Assembly (NCBI RefSeq): GCF_009659535.1
Contig: NZ_VJZZ01000001.1
Coordinates: 1 to 64,000, forward strand
DNA length: 64,000 nucleotides
Origin: Aggregicoccus sp. 17bor-14
Lineage (GTDB): Bacteria > Myxococcota > Myxococcia > Myxococcales > Myxococcaceae
Reading direction: 5' to 3'
The position numbers and the translations under genes are program-made. Every line of letters starts with the position of its first letter. Positions within the stretch are counted from its first letter, which is position 1. This document shows positions 1-7,600 of this stretch, piece by piece. Below the pieces are notes generated by a model. It saw nothing but the letters and a program-made list of their open reading frames with translations, was not told where the DNA came from and did not search any database.

Positions 1-106
1 CCCGGTCGCGCTCGGCCGCATCCACGTCCGCGGAGTGGCCAATGCTTCGCAGCCGCTCCCGCTCTGCCCTGTCCACCCGCAGCGAGTCCATGCTGGGGGT
101 GGACAT
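1..106 (-). CDS. Partial hypothetical protein, N-terminus only
   Basis: The first 35 codons of a minus-strand reading frame that runs off the left edge. It starts at ATG (104-106), 17 bases downstream of the stop of the LytTR regulator, with a second in-frame ATG at 89-91. The visible peptide begins MSTPSMDSLRVDRAERER and is charged and helix-prone, with no signal peptide. The spacing suggests a third gene of the two-component operon. Nothing in it identifies a family, there is no strong Shine-Dalgarno, and the start is uncertain. Confidence 0.4.
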   Translation of the reverse strand, partial: MSTPSMDSLRVDRAERERLRSIGHSADVDAAERDR

Positions 107-123
107 TATCTATGTCCGGGGGC

Positions 124-852
124 CTAGGCCTCGCCCCCGAGCGCCCGCCGCAGCGCCGCGCGGTGGCTCCGGCCGGCGGCCAGGCGCAGGCCGCTGCGCA
201 TCCGCACGAGGCACCCGCCGCCCTCGCACGCCTCCACGGCGTCCACCAGGTCCAGCCGGACGATGTGCGAGCGGTGCACGCGCAGGAAGAGGCGCGGGTC
301 CAGCCGGGCCTCCAGGTTCGCCATCGTCTCGCGCAGCAGCAGGGTGCGCTTGCCGACGCACAGCTCCACGTAGTTGCCCTGGGCGCGCACGCACTCCAGC
401 TCCGAGACCGGCACCACGCGCAGGTGCTGGCCGTCCGGCACCGCGAGCCGCTCCGGGTACGCGCCCGGGGTGGCCGAGAGCCCTGCGCGCCGGCGGCGCA
501 CCCGCTCCACGGACTCGTGCAGGCGGTCCGGCCCCACGGGCTTGAGCAGGTAGTCGGCCGCCTGGGCGTCGAAGGCGCGCACCGCGTGCTGCGCATGGGC
601 GGTGACGAAGACCACGAGCGGGCGCTCCGCCGGGGGCAGCGCCTGCAGCATCCCGAAGCCGTCCACCTCGGGCATCTGCACGTCGAGGAACACCACGTGC
701 GCGCCGAGCCCCGGCAGGGCCTGGGCCGCGGATGCCCCGTCAGCGAACTCGCCCACCAGGTCCACGTCCGCCTCGGAGGCGAGCAGGCGCGTCAGCCGGG
801 CGCGCGCCAGCGGCTCGTCGTCCACGATGACGGCGCGCAGCGCAGGCCTCAC
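124..852 (-). CDS. LytTR-family response regulator
   Basis: A 242-residue DNA-binding response regulator of the LytR/AlgR class. The N-terminal receiver domain (about 1-120) has the acidic pair D11-D12, the phospho-acceptor Asp in VVFLDVQMP (D57), the TAHAQ segment and the Lys of LLKPVGPD. A LytTR DNA-binding domain follows (about 135-238), with the typical NYVELCVGKRTLLLRETM and FLRVHRSHIV signatures. It starts at GTG and overlaps the stop of the upstream kinase by four bases (GTGA), so the two are translationally coupled and almost certainly cognate. It is expected to bind direct repeats upstream of its targets. The target is not evident; the envelope genes nearby are candidates only by proximity. 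Confidence 0.9.
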   Translation of the reverse strand: MRPALRAVIVDDEPLARARLTRLLASEADVDLVGEFADGASAAQALPGLGAHVVFLDVQMPEVDGFGMLQALPPAERPLVVFVTAHAQHAVRAFDAQAADYLLKPVGPDRLHESVERVRRRRAGLSATPGAYPERLAVPDGQHLRVVPVSELECVRAQGNYVELCVGKRTLLLRETMANLEARLDPRLFLRVHRSHIVRLDLVDAVEACEGGGCLVRMRSGLRLAAGRSHRAALRRALGGEA

Positions 853-1949
853 GCGGCACTCCGCGCGGCGTGCCGGAGCGGGAGGCGCAGCCGGGCCCGC
901 GTGCCGCCGCCGGGCTCGGAGAGGAGCTCGAGCGTGGCCTCCTCGCCGTAGAGGCACTCCAGGCGCGAGCGCACGTTGGCGAGCCCCGTGCCGCGCCCGG
1001 GCTTCCCCGCGCCCGTCCCCGCGCCGTCGTCGCTCACCTCGAGCAGCAGCGCTCCGCCCTCGGCCCGCGCGTGGATGCCCAGCCGCCCGGGGCCGAGCCT
1101 CGGCGCGACCGCGTGGCGGATGGCGTTCTCCGCCAGGGGCTGCAGCAGCAGGGGAGGCACCCGCGCATCGTCCAGCCCGGGCGCCACGTCCCAGGTCAGC
1201 CGCAGCCGGTCGCCCAGGCGCGCCCCCTCGATCTCCAGGTAGTGCTGCACCAGCTGCAGCTCCGCGTGCAGAGGCACCAGCGCGTGCTGCCGGTGATCGA
1301 GGCTGCTGCGCAGCAGCTCGCCGAGCCCGACCAGCATCCGGTCCGCCGCGTCCACGTCCCGGTGCACCATCTCCGCCGCGGAGTTGAGTGCGTTGAAGAG
1401 GAAGTGCGGGTCGAGCTGGGCGTGGAGCGCCTCCAGCCGCGCCGCCGTCAGCCGCGCCTGCAGCTGCTCCGCCTGGCGCTCGCGCTGGTGCGCGCGCCGC
1501 GCATACAGGAGCCCGTGCCACACGCCGATGGTGAGCCAGCACATCAGCAGGTTGTTGAAGAGACTGGTGAGCAGGACCTCGCGGAAGGGCGGCAGGTCGC
1601 GGTACCAGCCGAGCACCGGGTTGAGGTGGAAGATGGTCACCGCTCGCAGCGCCACCACGAGCGCCGTCGCGGCGGCGTACACCGCCAGGGCCCGCGTGCG
1701 CCGGCCCGGGTCCAGGGGGTAGCGCTGCACGCAGGCCAGCAGCAGCATGGACAGCGGGACCCAGGTCCAGGCCGAGAGCAGGCCGCGCCGCAGGGCGCTC
1801 GCCACAGTCACCGGCTCATCGCCGAACTGCATCGTCATCAGCTGCCCGGCCGTGACCAGGCCCTCGAGCGTCCACCAGGCGCACACTGCCAGGAGGGGGC
1901 GCACGTCGATTCGCCGCATCCACACACCGTAGCGGCTGCACCGGCCCAT
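849..1949 (-). CDS. LytS/YehU-type sensor histidine kinase
   Basis: A 366-residue membrane histidine kinase of the HisKA_7TM/His_kinase class that pairs with LytTR regulators. Several hydrophobic helices occupy about residues 15-150. A short coiled linker rich in Arg and Gln precedes the phospho-acceptor motif DPHFLFNALNS (H182), and an HATPase_c domain follows with LAENAIRHA (N-box), SDDGAGT (G1) and GTGLANVRSRL (G2). I chose the ATG at 1949 because GAGGGG lies six bases upstream; a longer frame begins at 2054 without a comparable site. It heads the two-gene signalling operon. No recognisable extracytoplasmic sensor domain is present, so the signal is probably sensed in or at the membrane. 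Confidence 0.88.
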   Translation of the reverse strand: MGRCSRYGVWMRRIDVRPLLAVCAWWTLEGLVTAGQLMTMQFGDEPVTVASALRRGLLSAWTWVPLSMLLLACVQRYPLDPGRRTRALAVYAAATALVVALRAVTIFHLNPVLGWYRDLPPFREVLLTSLFNNLLMCWLTIGVWHGLLYARRAHQRERQAEQLQARLTAARLEALHAQLDPHFLFNALNSAAEMVHRDVDAADRMLVGLGELLRSSLDHRQHALVPLHAELQLVQHYLEIEGARLGDRLRLTWDVAPGLDDARVPPLLLQPLAENAIRHAVAPRLGPGRLGIHARAEGGALLLEVSDDGAGTGAGKPGRGTGLANVRSRLECLYGEEATLELLSEPGGGTRARLRLPLRHAARSAA

Positions 1950-2312
1950 GGTACACCCCTCGGGGATGTCGTTCGTCCCCGCCCGAGGGCACTTCGTCCC
2001 TTCGTCGCGCTGCGGGAACAGATGGGCGCCCCGCGCGGTTGAGAGGGGAGCCACCTCCCTTCACGGAGTCCCGACGTGCCCACGTCTCCACCCCTCAGCC
2101 CGTTCAGCACCCGCGCGAACAGGCGAGAGGTGCGCGCGCGTCGCTCCGTGATGCACCGGGCCGCTGCCTGGCTTGGCGTGCCGGCCGTCGCCTCTCGGTA
2201 ACCCCGAGCCGCTGGCGGCCCCTTTCGCGAACCCGAAGGCGCAGGCACTGCGCGAGCGGCCCCTCCGCGCCCTGCCTGCGGCACCCGTCCAACCTCTGCC
2301 CTGGAGAGCCCC
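1950..2312. other. Divergent intergenic region, about 360 bp
   Basis: The region between the kinase gene (leftward) and the CBS-domain gene (rightward) must hold both promoters. I could not find a convincing sigma-70 pair or a GG-N10-GC sigma-54 element with consensus spacing. A GGAG ribosome binding site for the CBS gene lies at the right end. I see no open frame with a credible start and no repeat. Confidence 0.5.
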
Positions 2313-2783
2313 ATGTCCCTGTTCGTTCGAGAGCTGATGCTCCGTGATGTCGCCGTGCTCGAGCCGCGCACGCCGCTGCGCGAGGCCGCTGCGGCCATGG
2401 CCCGATCACCCCGGGGTCTCCTGGTCATCGCAGATGAGGATCGCATCCACGGCCTGGTGACCCTGCGCCAGCTCGTCTTCGGCGCGGAGGCCGCCGCGCA
2501 GGGCCATCCGGTCCATGGCGTCGGTGACCTCGCCCACCCGCGCTTCCTCGTCACGTGGGAGCGCGAGCCGCTCGAGGAGCTCGCTGCGCGCCTGGTGCAG
2601 GCCGGGGTCCGCTGCGCCGTCGTCCTCGGAGAGGGCGGAGGCGTGGCGGGCCTCATCACCACGCTCGAACTCGCGAACGCGGCGAAGCGCCGCCGGCGGG
2701 GCCTGCGCGCCGTGGACGTCGCCTCCGAGGACTCGTTCCCCGCGAGCGACGCACCGTCCTGGACCGGTGCTCTGGCCGGCTGA
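2313..2783 (+). CDS. CBS-pair domain protein with ESFPASD-type tail
   Basis: A 156-residue cytoplasmic protein. Residues about 5-125 form a tandem CBS module: RELMLRDVAVLEPRTPLREA starts the first repeat, and RFLVTWEREPLEELAARL with GVAGLITTLEL the second. Such modules bind adenine nucleotides and act as energy or stress sensors. The tail ends in SEDSFPASDAPSW, a short conserved motif often seen at the C-terminus of small stress-related proteins, whose function I do not know. A GGAG site lies just upstream of the ATG. The next gene is an Rnk-like protein 31 bases downstream on the same strand, so the two probably form a stress-linked operon. There is no fused channel or enzyme domain, so it is likely a free-standing sensor. 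Confidence 0.82.
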   Translation: MSLFVRELMLRDVAVLEPRTPLREAAAAMARSPRGLLVIADEDRIHGLVTLRQLVFGAEAAAQGHPVHGVGDLAHPRFLVTWEREPLEELAARLVQAGVRCAVVLGEGGGVAGLITTLELANAAKRRRRGLRAVDVASEDSFPASDAPSWTGALAG

Positions 2784-2814
2784 TCCCACCCCTTCACACA
2801 GCACAGGAGGAAGC

Positions 2815-3222
2815 ATGAGCAACCACCCTCGAATCACCGTCAGCCGCCAGGACTTCGACCGGCTGCAGAGACTCATCGAGCAGCATGCGGAGGGGCGCGA
2901 CGCGGTGCTCGTCGAGCGCCTCGAGCAGGAGCTGCTGCGCGCGGACGTCGTAGAGCAGGTGCCACCGGACGTGGTGGCGATGAACAGCACCGTCCTCTTC
3001 GAGGAGGAGGAGACGGGTGCGCGCCGCCAGGTGCGGCTGTGCTACCCGCTGGAGGCGCGCGGCGCGCCGGGCGCGCTCTCCGTGCTCGCACCGGTGGGGA
3101 GCGCGCTGCTGGGGCTCTCCGTCGGCCAGTCCATCGAGTGGCAGGTGCCCAGCGGGCGCCGGCGGATCCGCATCGTCGCGCTTCCGCAGGCGCTGCCCGA
3201 AGCGGCGCAGCCTGCCGCGTGA
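2815..3222 (+). CDS. Rnk/GreA-C-terminal-like RNA polymerase-binding protein
   Basis: A 135-residue protein of the Rnk family (regulator of nucleoside diphosphate kinase): a short N-terminal helical arm (ITVSRQDFDRLQRLIEQH) followed by the FKBP-like C-terminal domain shared with GreA/GreB (VVAMNSTVLFEEEE, then VRLCYPLEA and VGSALLGLSVGQSIEW). Members bind RNA polymerase near the secondary channel but lack the long Gre coiled coil, so they do not stimulate cleavage. The start is firm: AGGAGG lies five bases upstream. It follows the CBS gene closely and probably shares its promoter. A role in transcriptional or energy stress adjustment is inferred from the family. Confidence 0.85.
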   Translation: MSNHPRITVSRQDFDRLQRLIEQHAEGRDAVLVERLEQELLRADVVEQVPPDVVAMNSTVLFEEEETGARRQVRLCYPLEARGAPGALSVLAPVGSALLGLSVGQSIEWQVPSGRRRIRIVALPQALPEAAQPAA

Positions 3223-3225
3223 GGG

Positions 3226-3260
3226 ACCGGGGGGCGGCGCCGCGCGCGCACGCCCCCGGT
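3226..3260. terminator. Possible bidirectional terminator hairpin
   Basis: ACCGGGGG (3226 onward) pairs with CCCCCGGT ending at 3260, with a GC-rich loop, between the convergent ends of the Rnk-like and RdgC-like genes. There is no T-tract on either side, so it may act only weakly or with Rho. Confidence 0.35.
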
Positions 3261-3272
3261 GCCTCCCGGGGC

Positions 3273-3944
3273 TCAGCCCTGCGCGGCGCGCCGGGCGCGG
3301 CCCACCACGTCCAGGGTGGGCTTGTCCTCGCCCTTCATCCAGCGCTTCATCTCCGGCACCACCTGCTTGCTCCAGGTGGCGCCGGTGCGCACGCGGATGA
3401 AGGTGTCCAGGAGCGTGTCGATCATCGCGGAGAGCTGGTCCGAGAGGTAGAGGCGCTCCGAGATGCGATCGTCCTCCTCCTCGCTCATCAGCTCGGGCAG
3501 CTTCGCCGCGCGGATGTCGAGGAACTCGGCGTCCAGGGTGGCTTCGAAGGTGCGCTCGCCCACGTTGAGGCGCACGCGCGCCATGTGGATGAGCAGCCCG
3601 CGGTCCAGCGCGAAGCGCACCTGCTCGGAGTAGGGCGCGAGCGTGCCCTTCGCAGAGAGCTCGGTCACGTCCCCGGTGATGCCCTTGAGCACCACGCGGC
3701 CCTGGAACAGCGGCACCAGGCCCGTGCCCTCGTGCTGGGCGATGGGGTCGCCGGACTCCGAGCGCCACAGCAGCCACGTGAGGAACTCGCGGCCGAGATA
3801 GGCCTTGCCGCGCAGCAGGGCCTCGCGGGCTTTGCCCTTCTCGAGCTCGGCCTCGTCCTGCTTCTCCTCCGTCGCCGCACCGTCCACGCCGGTGTCGCCG
3901 CGCATGAACGCCGCCTCGCTGCGCGCCTGCTCCCGCTTACCCAT
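3273..3944 (-). CDS. RdgC-like protein, C-terminal half (separate gene)
   Basis: A 223-residue protein that looks like the C-terminal portion of RdgC-like proteins: LGREFLTWLLWRSE, then a beta-rich stretch with GRVVLKGITGDVTELSAKG, then APYSEQVRFALDRGLLIHMARV. RdgC binds double-stranded DNA as a ring and modulates RecA. The N-terminal 50 residues are charged and low in complexity. The ATG follows GGAGGTG and overlaps the end of the upstream RdgC-like gene by eight bases, so the halves are coupled. The full-length E. coli protein is about 300 residues; here the two products sum to about 430. The assignment rests on the pairing with the neighbour and on the FLTWL and DRGLLIHMARV segments. Confidence 0.65.
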   Translation of the reverse strand: MGKREQARSEAAFMRGDTGVDGAATEEKQDEAELEKGKAREALLRGKAYLGREFLTWLLWRSESGDPIAQHEGTGLVPLFQGRVVLKGITGDVTELSAKGTLAPYSEQVRFALDRGLLIHMARVRLNVGERTFEATLDAEFLDIRAAKLPELMSEEEDDRISERLYLSDQLSAMIDTLLDTFIRVRTGATWSKQVVPEMKRWMKGEDKPTLDVVGRARRAAQG

Positions 3945-4569
3945 GGGACACCTCCGCCATCAGCTCGCCACCCACCAGCTCCGCCGTGGGCTTGAGGGAC
4001 TCCTCGTCGATGCCCTGGCGAGCCGCCACGGCCGCGGGCACCATCGCGGTGAGCTTCACCCCGAAGGCGCTCTCCACGGCGGACTGCACCTCTTCCACCG
4101 CCTTGCGCGAGGCGGCCCAGATCTGCAGCTGCTGCGTCTTCAGGTTCCAGCTCAGGTCGTGGACCTTGGTGCCGGGCACGGCGCGGTTGCGCAGCATCTG
4201 GCGCAGGGAGTCGCGGTTGGAGGCCTTCTCGGCGCGGCTGGGCGGCCGGTCGTGCTCCTTCTCGAAGGCGGCGGCCCACTTGGCCAGCTCCGCCTTGAGC
4301 GCGGCCGCCGGGACCTTGATGCGGTCCACGCGGTAGCCGATCAGCGCGTACTCGCCATAGAGGAAGCTGCCGGGGGAGAACTCCGTGGAGTCGGAGTTCT
4401 CGAGCTCGACGAAGCCCGCGGACGTCTCGTCCTCGGACTTGCGATCGATGGGCTCGAAGGCGTGCGCCTTCAGGCCGCGGCTGAGCCACTTCTTGACGTC
4501 GGAGGGAGCGTCTTCCGCGGGTTCAGCACGGAAGCGCGAGAAGGTGACGGCACCACGCAGGACGGGCAT
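3937..4569 (-). CDS. RdgC-like protein, N-terminal half (recombination-associated)
   Basis: A protein of about 210 residues matching the N-terminal part of RdgC: MPVLRGAVTFSRFRAE at the start, GSFLYGEYALIGYRVDRIKVP followed by a long charged helix with SNRDSLRQMLRNRAVP, then VHDLSWNLKTQQLQIWAAS and KAVEEVQSAVESAFG. In E. coli RdgC the same order (VIKQALEAKI, a charged helix, LLPRAFSRF, then a strand-helix unit) forms the first half. The start was placed at the Met preceding PVLRGAVTF by analogy with RdgC; longer frames begin at 4584 and 4632. It is followed with eight bases of overlap by a gene encoding the rest of the protein. A role in limiting RecA during recombination is inferred. Confidence 0.68.
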   Translation of the reverse strand: MPVLRGAVTFSRFRAEPAEDAPSDVKKWLSRGLKAHAFEPIDRKSEDETSAGFVELENSDSTEFSPGSFLYGEYALIGYRVDRIKVPAAALKAELAKWAAAFEKEHDRPPSRAEKASNRDSLRQMLRNRAVPGTKVHDLSWNLKTQQLQIWAASRKAVEEVQSAVESAFGVKLTAMVPAAVAARQGIDEESLKPTAELVGGELMAEVSHG

Positions 4570-4637
4570 GAGGCCGCGCAACATCGATGTAGCAGCGCGT
4601 CCCGTCAAGATTCCCGCACGGGGCCGCTCCATGCGCG

Positions 4638-4670
4638 AAAGGGGCCGGACTGCGAGTGCGCTCCGGCCCC
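4638..4670 (-). terminator. Intrinsic terminator of the CapB/CapC operon
   Basis: Perfect 9-bp inverted repeat: GGGGCCGGA at 4641-4649 and TCCGGCCCC at 4662-4670, separated by 12 bases. Read on the minus strand it lies ten bases after the capB stop and is followed by TTT. It plausibly ends the operon before the RdgC-like pair. Confidence 0.6.
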
Positions 4671-4680
4671 CCTTGCAACG

Positions 4681-7600
4681 CTACTTCTTGCCCGTTCCAC
4701 CCTCTTCGGAGGACTCGCTGCGCGGCGGCGCCGCGGGCTCCTGGCGCACGGCGTCGGAGCCCTCGAGGGTGGCGCGCCGCTCGCGGGGCTGCAGCTGGTT
4801 GCGCAGCAGCCCGCTGGCGTCAGGAACCGGCATGCGCGGCGGAGAGGCGCGGTCCAGCTCGAAGAACGGCGCCGTGCTCGCCCCCTGCGCAGGAGGCGGC
4901 GTGGCGGAGTCCGCGAGCTCCGGCTGCGGCTCGGGGCGGGTGCGGCGCAGCCAGGGCGGCAGCAGGAGGCTCAGCGCGGCGAGCGGGGTGAAGCTCTCGC
5001 GCAGCCAGCCTCCCTTCTGCCGCTCGTACAGCTTGCGCATCTCCAGCGCGGCGCGCTTGTGGGAAACGCGGCCCTCTACGAGGTCCTTCATCAGCATCTG
5101 CGCGAGCCGGCGTCGGTCCACGCTGTCCACGTAGTCGAGCACCTTCTCCAGGCTGGCGGTGAGCCGCTCCGAGCGTGTGTCCGCGCGGGTGTGCTGCAGC
5201 GCCGCGAGCTTCGCCTCGTGCGTGGCGCGGGCCCGGTCGGCGAGCTGCTGCAGCATCTCCGCCTCCTCGGCGCTCATCGCCTCGCTCGCGAGCGCGGGCA
5301 GCACCCGGCGCGCGAGCCCCGAGTCGATGAGGCCCGGGTCCTCGAAGCCCTCCAGGGCCTCCAGGGCGCGGCGGCGCACGTCCGGCGCGCCGAGGCGGAA
5401 GGACTCCAGCGCGCTCTTCACGCGGTCCAGGGCGATCCAGCGGTACACCCAGTCCAGGCCGGTGCCCTTGATGTTCTGGGCTCCCATGATGCTCACCTGC
5501 AGGCCCGGCGCGACCGCGCGGGCGCAGGCGTCGATCACCTGGTCGCCGGTGGCGTGCGAGTCCGGCACGGGCACCAGCTGCTCCATGAAGAGCGCCTTGT
5601 AGGCCGCGCGGAACTGGCTGCGGAACTGCTTCACCTCGCCCGCGGGATCGCTCGCACCGGGGCGGGGCAGGGCGGCGCGAAGCCGCGCGTGCACCACCAG
5701 GCGCGCGAGCAGGTAGAGCGCGTGCGTGCGCACCTCCTCCCCGGTGGCCTGCGCGAGCACCTCGGGCAGCTTCGGATCCTCGGGCTGCGGCTCCGCCTCG
5801 AGGCAGCGCTCGAGGAGCGGGCCCACGCTCGAGGCGAGCGCCTCGCGCACCGCGCCCACCGCCACGGTGTCGCCCGCGTCCACGAGGGCGGAGGTGACCG
5901 CGGCCTGCAGCTCGGCGCTGGGCGTGAGGCGCAGCCCCGCGCCGCGGGCGTAGAGCGCCACGCGCTCGAGGAAGAGGTCCACGGAGGGGCGCGGGATCTT
6001 CAGCCGCGCCATCGCCTGCGCGAGGCGCTGCTCGGGGTGCGGCGCACCCTCGGCGGGCGCGCCCCTCAGGTCATCCGTGCTCACCACCTCGACGCGGTCG
6101 AGGTATCCCCCGAGCGCGTCGCGGACGAACTTCTGCAGACCCTCGAGGTTCGTGCCGATGAGCACGTGCCGGTCTGCCGGCGCATCCTCGACCATGATGC
6201 GGGCGAAGACCTCGGAGCGGGAGACGCGGTCCCAGCGGTTGTTGATGACGGTGAGCACCGCGCGCTCGGGATGGCGCTCCGGGTCCACCGCGTCCAGGCC
6301 GGTGCGGATCCAGTTGTTGAGGAAGCCGGTGCGCTCGTTGGCCGAGTGGCCGTTGATGAAGGTGAGCGTGCGGCCGCGCACGCGCGCGGAGGGGAACACC
6401 TTGAGCACGCCGATCTCCGGCTGCACGTGCTCGGCCATCAGCGCGAGGGCGCGCGTGCGCGGCACCCCGAGCTGCTCGGCCACCGTGGCCACCAGCGCCA
6501 TGTTGCGCGGGTGCTCGCGGTAGGGGAACAGGGCGAGCAGCTCCTCGGGGATGAGCTCGGCCTCGTACGCCTTGCTGTGCACGAGGGTGGTGTCCTTCGC
6601 GCGCGCGGTCTCCTCGAAGAGCGGCAGGAAGTGATCCTCGCTCGTCACCACCTTGCCGCCCTCGGGCATGAACTGGCTGATGACGGAGGCCACGTTGATG
6701 CCGGCGGGGCCCTGGATGTCCTCGTGGTCCGGGTACGCGTTGGTCAGCGTGGCCAGGTCGTCCTTCATCCAGTCGTTCTGCAGCAGGTCCACGAAGTTGG
6801 GCTGCAGCGCCATGCACTCCCAGAGGAAGACCTCGGTGCCGAGCTTCGCGCCCAGCTCGAGCATGTCGCGCTGCTCCCAGATGGTCGCCTTGTCGTAGGG
6901 GCGGAAGATGAAGAACTCGGAGGGCGCGGCGCCCGGTGCCGAGTGCACGAACATGGCCTCGGAGCCGGTGGTCTTGGCGAACACGTCGAAGCCCAGGCCG
7001 CTGAAGAGCGCTGCCTTGAGGCGCTCGGTGCCGGACTTGCCGCGGGTGCCCCAGCCGCCGATGCACAGCGGGATGCTCTCGCGGGTGCGGCGCACGCCCT
7101 GGCGCTGCACGAAGGCGTGCACCAGGAACACCGTGAAGATCGCCGCGGTGAACAGCGCGAGCGCGAGCAGGCCGTTGCCGCTGGTGCCGCGAAAGTAGCT
7201 GTCGTTCTCGAGCAGCCGGTTGCCCAGCTCGGCGATCCAGCCCGTGTCCACGAGCGCGAGGCCCGAGAGCAGCGCACCGGTGGCTGCGGCTCCGCCGGAG
7301 GCGCCTGCGCCCGGGTCGGTGCCGAACAGGGTCTCGAGCGGACGCGGCGTGGGAATCTCGTTGCGGTACGGCGTGAAGCTCACCCGCAGGCCGAGCTCGC
7401 GCTCCAGCGTCTCCACGTAGCGGCGGCGGTCGCGCGGCTCGCTGCCGTTGAGCGAGGCGAGGCGCAGCTGCGCGAACTGCTCGTACTCGCGCGTGATGCG
7501 CAGGCGGTTGCGCAGCCGCTGGCCCAGCGAGGCGGGCGGGGCGACGGTGGTGGTGCCGTGGCTGCTGAACAGCCGCACCTCCTGGGCGGAGCCCAGGGGC

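Noticed and set aside
1950-2312. A sigma-54 promoter near TGGCGGCCCC in the divergent region
   Set aside because: The GG-N10-GC spacing does not hold and the downstream TTGC element is absent.
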